In this document: positions 1-5,253 of the stretch, piece by piece
Position numbering within the stretch: the first letter of the stretch is position 1
Layout: every line of letters begins with the position of its first letter
Source of the DNA: Candidatus Parcubacteria bacterium
GTDB lineage: Bacteria > Patescibacteriota > Minisyncoccia > Phycocordibacterales > GCA-2747955
NCBI GenBank assembly: GCA_027039745.1
Contig: JALUMP010000130.1
Location: 1-19,610 of the forward strand
Direction: 5' to 3'
Length of the DNA stretch: 19,610 nt
Position numbers and translations under genes: made by a program
Notes under the pieces: model-generated
The model's database searches: none
Told to the model about the DNA's origin: nothing
The model's input: the letters and a program-made list of their open reading frames with translations, nothing else

Positions 1-70
1 ATAACATTGAATCCTTTTTTATTAAAGTTCCGTCAAAATCATAAATATAAAGCTCTTTTTTATCTTTCAT
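1..70 (-). CDS. HAD-family phosphatase, N-terminus only (cut by left edge)
   Basis: Only the first 23 codons are in the window, beginning at the ATG complementary to 68-70. The peptide starts MKDKKELYIYDFDGTLIKKD and carries the HAD nucleophile motif DxDGT (Asp11 and Asp13), in the DFDGT-L...D form typical of phosphoserine-phosphatase-like (subclass IB) HAD enzymes. A GGA ribosome binding site lies about 9 bases upstream, and the start overlaps the end of the DprE1-DprE2 fusion gene by 11 bases, so the two are probably translationally coupled. By context it would supply the missing step of the pathway: removal of the 5-phosphate from polyprenylphosphoryl-5-phosphoribose, done in mycobacteria by an unrelated PAP2-type protein. 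The motif is seen; the substrate is inferred. A different phosphatase role remains possible. Confidence 0.7.
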   Translation of the reverse strand, partial: MKDKKELYIYDFDGTLIKKDSML

Positions 71-2069
71 CTATTTTTTTCCATATATTTTTCGGTAATC
101 TTTTTAATATCGCCTCAACTATAATCCACCTTTTGCTTAATGTTTTAATTCCTGTTTTTTTGTTTAAAATGTTATTTGTAATTGTTTTGGCAACAGCTGA
201 AGGAGTTTTTGTTAATAATTTTGGTAATTTCATTCCTTCTGTCATTTTAGTTTCAACAAAACCGAGTCTAGGAATATAAACATCTACATTTTCATCGAAT
301 TCTAAACCCTCTAAAAACATCTCAACAGCTCTTTTTGATGCAGAGTATGCTAATGTGCTTTTTTTGCCTCTCATCGTAGTTACTGAGCTTAAAAAGCATA
401 TGTTCTTTTTAAAAAATGTTTTGTTATTGATAAATGCTTCAATAATATTGATGCTTGCTTCTTGATTTATCTTAAATACATTTTTAATACTTTCTTTTTT
501 ATCTAATACCCCACTTCCTAATAATAAAAAATCTGCTTTTTTTAAATAATAATGAAAAACACTATCTTCTAAATCTTTTGTAGAAAGTAAATTTACTTTC
601 ATTGTTTCAATTTTACAATTTTTAAACTTTTGTTTTATTTTATCAAAATTATTAATTTTCCCTGTTGATGTGGTTAAGAGAAGGTTTGCATTATTAAACA
701 ATTCTGTTTCAAGAAGCATTTTTTGTACTATCGTTGAATTTGCTCCAATTACTATAATATTTTCCATAAAATTTATTTTTTTTCTAAAAAAATCAGGATA
801 ATCACCTCTCTCTAATTTATATTTCTTATTAGCATGAATAAACCAATTTTTTCTTTGTTGTGAATTTACTATTTTACTTATTGTGTCTGAATTTATATTT
901 TTTGCTAAATAGATATTTCCATTATATTGTTCTACTAATTTTGCAATTTCTTTCATTAATAGTAAATTTCTGTTTGATCCAGGAAAGTCCATTGCTAATG
1001 TATATCCATCTTCAATTTGAAAATTTAATCCTTTATTAAAAAAACAACTTTGTCTTTTATTTCCAAACTTTTTCAAAACTGTTATAAATGAAACTGCTTT
1101 TCTCTCATATATTAATGTTAAAACCTTTTCTAATAAAATCACAGATGTTTCTTTGTTTGAAGATGTTACAAATTGAAATTGCATCATTCCTTTCTTGCCA
1201 TAGGCATTATCCCAATTACTATAAGCATCTAATGGAAAAAGGAAAGTGTCAAAATCTTCTTTTGCATTTTTCTTTTTTGCTACTTTCATTTTTTCACTAA
1301 AAAAATGAATTCTATTTAAAAAAGTTAATGAAAAATTATTTAAAGCCCAACTTGGTAACATTGGAATTTTTATTCTTCTTTTATTCTCTTTAATTATCTC
1401 ATCGTTAGCAAAATTTCCTGCCATATAAACACCTTCTCCTATATTTTCTTTACTTTTAGGTGTAGTATTTATCCAACATACATTATAAGCATCATTATTA
1501 TTTTTATCTAATAAATATATTGAGTCTTTCAATGATGATGAAATTCTCTTTTTTACTGTAAAACAATTGCTTCCGTTTAATTTCAATAATTTAATTCTTG
1601 CCTCAAGTATTAAACCCGTTATTCCAAAACATCCACAAAAATCATAAAAAGCATCATCATTTTTTGATATTTTTTTTATTTCTCCTGTCCTTAGTTTCAC
1701 AGTAATTTCTTCGACATGATCACAAAAAGAACCATCTATATGGTGATTTTTCCCATGCACATTTGATGCTATTGCACCACCTATTGATATATTTTTTGTT
1801 CCAGGAACAACAGGAAGAAAACAATCTTCTTTTTTAATTCTGTCAATAACTTCTTTTAATGAATATGCAGTAGAACATTTTAAAAACTTATCTTTTCCGA
1901 AATCTTCTATCTCGAATTTTTTATTTTTACAAAACACCACTTTTTTATTTGCATTAATATTGTTGTAACTACATTGATTGCCTACTGGTGTCACACCATG
2001 TCCAAAATCTTTTTCTTTTATTTTATTACAACTTGTGATAAAATAATTTCCCCAACTTGATATTTTCAT
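60..2069 (-). CDS. dprE1-dprE2: Fusion of DprE1-like FAD oxidase and DprE2-like reductase
   Basis: This 669-residue protein joins two enzymes that in mycobacteria are separate and together epimerise polyprenylphosphoryl-ribose to polyprenylphosphoryl-arabinose at C2. Residues 1 to about 430 match DprE1, the oxidase: an FAD-binding stretch PGTKNISIGGA (89-99), then HGKNHH at 105-110 and GSF, followed by the substrate-domain block FPLD..SNW...YG (278-291) and QFQFV (297-301). Residues 435-669 are a short-chain dehydrogenase like DprE2: IGANSTI at 441-447 for the nucleotide, Ser561/Ser562, and the catalytic YSASK (Tyr575, Lys579), then PRLGFVETKMT. Lys390 (YLAK) lines up with catalytic Lys418 of M. 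tuberculosis DprE1. The position of the benzothiazinone target Cys387 is Ala359 (LAMDFP). An internal Met435 sits exactly at the junction and could also start a free reductase. The start overlaps the GtrA-like gene as ATGA, with AAGGA upstream. Confidence 0.88.
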   Translation of the reverse strand: MKISSWGNYFITSCNKIKEKDFGHGVTPVGNQCSYNNINANKKVVFCKNKKFEIEDFGKDKFLKCSTAYSLKEVIDRIKKEDCFLPVVPGTKNISIGGAIASNVHGKNHHIDGSFCDHVEEITVKLRTGEIKKISKNDDAFYDFCGCFGITGLILEARIKLLKLNGSNCFTVKKRISSSLKDSIYLLDKNNNDAYNVCWINTTPKSKENIGEGVYMAGNFANDEIIKENKRRIKIPMLPSWALNNFSLTFLNRIHFFSEKMKVAKKKNAKEDFDTFLFPLDAYSNWDNAYGKKGMMQFQFVTSSNKETSVILLEKVLTLIYERKAVSFITVLKKFGNKRQSCFFNKGLNFQIEDGYTLAMDFPGSNRNLLLMKEIAKLVEQYNGNIYLAKNINSDTISKIVNSQQRKNWFIHANKKYKLERGDYPDFFRKKINFMENIIVIGANSTIVQKMLLETELFNNANLLLTTSTGKINNFDKIKQKFKNCKIETMKVNLLSTKDLEDSVFHYYLKKADFLLLGSGVLDKKESIKNVFKINQEASINIIEAFINNKTFFKKNICFLSSVTTMRGKKSTLAYSASKRAVEMFLEGLEFDENVDVYIPRLGFVETKMTEGMKLPKLLTKTPSAVAKTITNNILNKKTGIKTLSKRWIIVEAILKRLPKNIWKKIDER

Positions 2070-2479
2070 TTTTTTTCCTTAAATGTGATATTTTTATCTA
2101 AAATAAATTTTATTATGTACCCTATTAGTAAACCTAATGTAGCTCCAATTTCTTTTTTGAATTCTATATCCTTGAGCACGAATATAAAAAACAATTCAAC
2201 AACAAAAAATAAAAATGTAGTAAAAAGACTAAAAATAAGATAAAAAACAAGACTTTTTTTGTCATACATTTTTTCTATTTCATATTTATAAACATATTTT
2301 TTATCTGCAATATATTTAAAAATAAAAGTTATAATGATAGCTATAATCATAGCTACCATAGATGCTTGTAAAATACTATCCTTGCTTTCTAAAAAAAATA
2401 CTATTTCTTGTATTGAAATATTTAAAGCTATTGACAATACAACAAAGAACCAATAAAGGAATATTTGATTTTTAAACAT
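2066..2479 (-). CDS. GtrA-like four-helix membrane protein
   Basis: The product is a small integral membrane protein of 137 residues with four hydrophobic helices (about 8-29, 37-56, 76-101, 110-127). The loops KYIADKKYVY and GYIIKFILDKNITF match the aromatic/basic ends of helices 2 and 4 in the GtrA family. GtrA-like proteins are linked to flipping or handling polyprenyl-phosphate sugars; the mycobacterial homologue Rv3789 sits beside dprE1/dprE2 and has been tied to polyprenyl-arabinose and arabinan synthesis. The frame is open to 2518, which would give 13 more residues and a 47-base overlap with the upstream gene. I prefer the ATG at 2477-2479, which leaves an 8-base overlap and a GGA 8 bases upstream. 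The stop overlaps the next start as ATGA, so expression is coupled. Membrane topology is clear; transport of the lipid-linked sugar is inferred. Confidence 0.75.
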   Translation of the reverse strand: MFKNQIFLYWFFVVLSIALNISIQEIVFFLESKDSILQASMVAMIIAIIITFIFKYIADKKYVYKYEIEKMYDKKSLVFYLIFSLFTTFLFFVVELFFIFVLKDIEFKKEIGATLGLLIGYIIKFILDKNITFKEKK

Positions 2480-3320
2480 AAATGATCCAAGAATAAAATA
2501 TAGCCCACAATAAGACAATTATTATCATTTGTTTATCTTTTACAATGGATAGCGTTGTATCTTCTGTCTTGCTTTCAATTATTGTTAATTGTAAAAACCT
2601 AAAAAATCCCAATAGCACAAAGATAGTAGATAAAAATAAATATGGGATATTTTTTGTTGTTACAAACATCACATAAGAGAATAGAGACATTGATGTCGTA
2701 ACAGCTAATGCAATATTTACAAATTGATGACTATATCCATCTATGCTTTTCCTCATAATCTTTACATTTTTATCTTTTTTTTCTACTTCTGCAAAACGTT
2801 TTGTTGTTGATAAAAATAAAGCCAAAAAGAAAGTCACAATAATAATCCAACTAGACAATGCTATATTAGAAGTAAAACTTCCTATATAAAGTCGCAAAAC
2901 AAAGCCAATTGAAATTAAAATTATATCATATGGTGCAATATGTTTCAAATATAAACTGTATATTATATTCATAACTACATATAATATAGCTATATAAAAC
3001 ACATTTACTGATATAAAAAAAATACCTAAAAGAGAAAAGCTGGATAAAATTGCAGCAATAAAATATCCCTCTTTCTTTTTGATTTTACCAGATGCTAATG
3101 GCCTCTTTCTTTTTACTTCATGTTTTTTATCATCTTCTATATCCATTATATCATTAAATATATAAACACTTGATGCTAATAATGAAAAATACAAAAAGAC
3201 AATAAAAACATTACTGAGTTCAATAAAATTAAATATTTCACCTGCAAAAAACAATGGGGCGAAGATGAATAAATTTTTCACATATTGATAAACTCTTAAC
3301 AATTTGATATAGCTTTTCAT
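2472..3320 (-). CDS. UbiA-family polyprenyl-phosphate phosphoribosyltransferase (DPPR synthase-like)
   Basis: This 282-residue, multi-helix membrane enzyme belongs to the UbiA prenyltransferase superfamily. It has the first Mg2+ motif ND-xx-D-xxx-D-xx-H (Asn56, Asp57, Asp60, Asp64, His67) followed by KRPLASG (72-78), and a second polar region around YLKHIAPYDIILISIGFVLR. The N-terminal RVYQYVKNLFIFAPL matches the RxxQWVKN...FAPL signature of decaprenyl-phosphate phosphoribosyltransferases (mycobacterial Rv3806c) rather than ubiquinone or haem enzymes. The expected reaction is PRPP plus polyprenyl phosphate giving polyprenylphosphoryl-5-phosphoribose, the committed step toward the arabinose donor. 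It is the first gene of the left-hand operon, with AAAAAGG about 10 bases ahead of ATG and an extended -10 promoter at 3342-3350. The family is certain; the phosphoribosyl specificity rests on motif and neighbours. Confidence 0.87.
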   Translation of the reverse strand: MKSYIKLLRVYQYVKNLFIFAPLFFAGEIFNFIELSNVFIVFLYFSLLASSVYIFNDIMDIEDDKKHEVKRKRPLASGKIKKKEGYFIAAILSSFSLLGIFFISVNVFYIAILYVVMNIIYSLYLKHIAPYDIILISIGFVLRLYIGSFTSNIALSSWIIIVTFFLALFLSTTKRFAEVEKKDKNVKIMRKSIDGYSHQFVNIALAVTTSMSLFSYVMFVTTKNIPYLFLSTIFVLLGFFRFLQLTIIESKTEDTTLSIVKDKQMIIIVLLWAIFYSWIIYV

Positions 3321-3341
3321 TGCATTAATACCTTTTTTGTT

Positions 3342-3350
3342 ATTATATCA
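3342..3350 (-). promoter_or_regulatory. Extended -10 promoter of the arabinose-lipid operon
   Basis: Read on the minus strand this is TGATATAAT, a perfect TGn plus TATAAT box, 21 bases upstream of the UbiA-type gene's ATG, leaving a very short leader that holds the AAAAAGG ribosome site (3332-3338). No convincing -35 is present, as is usual for sigma-70 promoters in Campylobacterota. The box is seen; its activity is inferred. Confidence 0.55.
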
Positions 3351-3390
3351 TAAAAAAAGAACTAATACAATATAAAAATTGATAAAAATA

Positions 3391-3399
3391 TGGTATAAT
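3391..3399 (+). promoter_or_regulatory. Extended -10 promoter of the plus-strand gene
   Basis: The sequence TGGTATAAT fits TGn-TATAAT and lies 28 bases ahead of the ATG at 3428, with AAAAGGA at 3416-3422 between them. An inverted pair TACAATAT (3366-3373) and ATATTGTA (3398-3405) brackets the box, ending over the expected transcription start, and could be a regulator site. In DNA this AT-rich the pair may also be chance. Confidence 0.55.
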
Positions 3400-3427
3400 A
3401 TTGTAAATATAAGACAAAAGGATTAAA

Positions 3428-3802
3428 ATGTTTCAAGCTTTAAAAGGTATTACAGGTTTAGTTAGAAGTGGTGCATTAAAAAAAGAATTTGATGTAGAAA
3501 TTGAATTTAAAGGAAAAATCAATTCAGTTATAGCAAAAAAGAAAATTTTTCAAGCACAAAAAGGAATCATTTTTCTTAATAATTTTTTAAATGATCTTAA
3601 AGATTTTCAAAAAAATGGTTTCAGCAAGGGAAGTGAAGAATCTATTAATAGATTTAAATCTGTATTCACAGATGTCGATCTTCAAGAAATAATAAAAGAT
3701 GGAGAAATTAATGATAGCTATCAACCAATTAAAATGACACTAATTGCAAAGAACAAAAAAAGATATCCTTTTATGTTAAAAAAGCTGGACTCAAAGGATT
3801 AA
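3428..3802 (+). CDS. Unknown small cytoplasmic protein, 124 aa
   Basis: I do not recognise this gene. It is the only plus-strand gene in the window, and it has its own extended -10 box and a good AAAAGGA ribosome site 5 bases ahead of the ATG, so it is likely real. The product has no signal peptide or membrane helix and is rich in Lys (MFQALKGITGLVRSGALKKE at the start, YPFMLKKLDSKD at the end), with a predicted mixed helix/strand composition. It is divergent from the arabinose-lipid operon and convergent with the tra operon; its stop codon touches the T-tract of the tra terminator on the other strand. A regulator of either module, an entry-exclusion-type accessory factor or cargo are all possible; nothing in the sequence decides. 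Confidence 0.7.
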   Translation: MFQALKGITGLVRSGALKKEFDVEIEFKGKINSVIAKKKIFQAQKGIIFLNNFLNDLKDFQKNGFSKGSEESINRFKSVFTDVDLQEIIKDGEINDSYQPIKMTLIAKNKKRYPFMLKKLDSKD

Positions 3803-3847
3803 AAAAACAACTACCATTAGAAGAAATTACTTCTATTAATGGTAGTT
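3801..3847 (-). terminator. Rho-independent terminator of the tra operon
   Basis: Arms at 3809-3823 and 3830-3847 (AACTACCAT against ATGGTAGTT, then a 3-base bulge and a further CTTCTA/TAGAAG stem) form a hairpin with a short AT loop. Read on the minus strand the hairpin is followed by a run of seven T (3801-3807), the layout of an intrinsic terminator for transcription coming from the HD-domain gene. On the plus strand the hairpin is not followed by a T-run, so it terminates the convergent plus gene poorly, if at all. Confidence 0.7.
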
Positions 3848-3918
3848 ACCATAAAATTTAAAAGTATAATTAAAATCTTTTCATGAATATATTTAATGGT
3901 ATTTTAGAGAATAAACAA

Positions 3919-4674
3919 TTAAACTATTTCTTCTATCTCTTTTTTCCTTGCCAAAGAATCAGCTTCATTAATTAATTCTACTTTTTGTTTCCATCTACCA
4001 GAAGAATTATGATGATTTGAAACTAAATCTGCGATACTATTAATCGTTTCTGTTATACTTGAATTTTCATTATTAGCTAACAATTCTTGCTGCGCTTTTT
4101 CTATAATAATATCTTTAACATACATTCCAGAAACTTCTGCATGTGGTTTATAATTTGATGAATTTTCCGAAACAGCATCTGGTGTAACTATTTTTCTTAC
4201 CTCTTTTGATTTTCCAAAATCATGAAACAAACAGGCAATAATGATTTGTCCAATTCCATATATCTCATTTTTTTCTGTTTTCTTAACGATCTGTTCAACA
4301 ACATTTAATGTGTGATCTTTTAAATTTATTTTTTTCAATAACTCCAGTTGATTCATTGTTGCGATATTTCTAATATTTTTATTGTCTTTTTGATTTGAAG
4401 AAACAGAAGGACTATCTTTAAAATTTAAATTTTCAATATCTTCAAATCCAACTTTAACAATAGCTATTATCTTAGGATTTTTCCTTGCAATTTTTATTAT
4501 TCTGTCATATAAATCTAAAATTCTTTTATCTTTTACATTTAATTTCCATTTTTCATTAAAAATATAATCAGTATCTGACACTATTTTTCTTTCTCCCCTC
4601 ATTTCATATATTGTTTCAGCAATATAGTATGAGTTAACTAATTGCATTATTGTTCTCATTCTTTCTTTTTTCAT
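3919..4674 (-). CDS. HD-domain metal-dependent hydrolase; possible MOBH-relaxase relative
   Basis: This 251-residue protein has the complete metal-ligand pattern of an HD phosphohydrolase: His121 (KDHTLNV), His151-Asp152 (LFHDFGK), His178 (KPHAEV), His221/His222 (VSNHHN) and Asp239 (INEADSLAR). Six ligands suggest a two-metal site. The spacing and the HTL, HDfGK and AD-S forms also recall the HD domain (TraI_2) that is the catalytic part of MOBH relaxases, although those proteins are usually much longer. Residues 1-100 form a charged N-terminal region I cannot place. It is the last gene of the tra operon, 27 bases after its neighbour and ahead of the terminator. The start at 4674 has only a weak AGTGAG upstream; Met6 or Met10 are alternatives. 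The HD domain is certain; a nucleotide phosphohydrolase or a reduced relaxase are both open. Confidence 0.75.
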   Translation of the reverse strand: MKKERMRTIMQLVNSYYIAETIYEMRGERKIVSDTDYIFNEKWKLNVKDKRILDLYDRIIKIARKNPKIIAIVKVGFEDIENLNFKDSPSVSSNQKDNKNIRNIATMNQLELLKKINLKDHTLNVVEQIVKKTEKNEIYGIGQIIIACLFHDFGKSKEVRKIVTPDAVSENSSNYKPHAEVSGMYVKDIIIEKAQQELLANNENSSITETINSIADLVSNHHNSSGRWKQKVELINEADSLARKKEIEEIV

Positions 4675-4701
4675 TTTACACTCACTTTTAACTTTTAATT
4701 T

Positions 4702-5250
4702 TTAATTTCTGTCATTTTGTTCAACATCTTTTCTTTCTCTATTTGTACGAAAAGAATTTTGAAGTTCAATATGTGGAAATCTTTTTAACTTTGGGCTTCT
4801 GATCCCAGAAACAATTTTTTTTATAAAATGTTGATAAAAAGATATAAATTTTATTTTATCAATATTTGAATTTTTTTTGATATATCTTGTTCTGCTTTTG
4901 TACCCATATGTTTTTAAAAACTCTTCTCTGGCTTTTGTTGAAGAAGACATGATCCCTTGTTTTAAGAAAAAAGAGATCATCCTTTTGTTGTTCTGACTAA
5001 CATTTTCTTTAAAAGAAACAATGTCCTGAAAAAAAACTTGCATTTTTCTTCCAACATATTTATCTTGATTGAAAAATATATATGAAAAAAGAACTTTTTT
5101 AACTAATGGACTGGAAAAACCAATAGAAATTGATGCAATTGAAGCTACCTCATATAATTCTTGATTAGATAATATATCTGATATTTTTCCTAAATTGTTT
5201 GATTCGAGATCTTTTCGTATCTGTATTGCAACTTTTTCTTCTGGTTTCAT
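4702..5250 (-). CDS. Unknown basic protein in tra operon, 182 aa
   Basis: I do not recognise the family. The predicted protein is soluble, mostly helical and strongly basic toward its C-terminus (SPKLKRFPHIELQNSFRTNR and flanking Lys/Arg), with a short hydrophobic stretch near residues 33-60 that does not look like a true membrane helix. The Lys/Arg-rich tail would suit nucleic-acid or membrane-surface binding. The ATG follows the traC stop by only 3 bases and its AGGAT ribosome site lies over that stop, so it is cotranslated with traC and likely serves the transfer system. It does not match TrbI, TraW or TraU, which follow traC in F. Confidence 0.6.
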   Translation of the reverse strand: MKPEEKVAIQIRKDLESNNLGKISDILSNQELYEVASIASISIGFSSPLVKKVLFSYIFFNQDKYVGRKMQVFFQDIVSFKENVSQNNKRMISFFLKQGIMSSSTKAREEFLKTYGYKSRTRYIKKNSNIDKIKFISFYQHFIKKIVSGIRSPKLKRFPHIELQNSFRTNRERKDVEQNDRN

Positions 5251-5253
5251 TTT

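Noticed and set aside
7..279. Plus-strand frame with hydrophobic residues opposite the fusion gene
   Set aside because: It is antisense to the SDR domain, has no ribosome site, and its hydrophobicity comes from the AT-rich complement.
1088..1300. Plus-strand frame of 70 codons inside the DprE1 part
   Set aside because: It is antisense to clearly conserved coding sequence and has no start signals.
2480..2518. Thirteen extra N-terminal codons for the GtrA-like protein
   Set aside because: They would overlap the UbiA-type gene by 47 bases; the inner ATG gives the short overlap usual in this operon.
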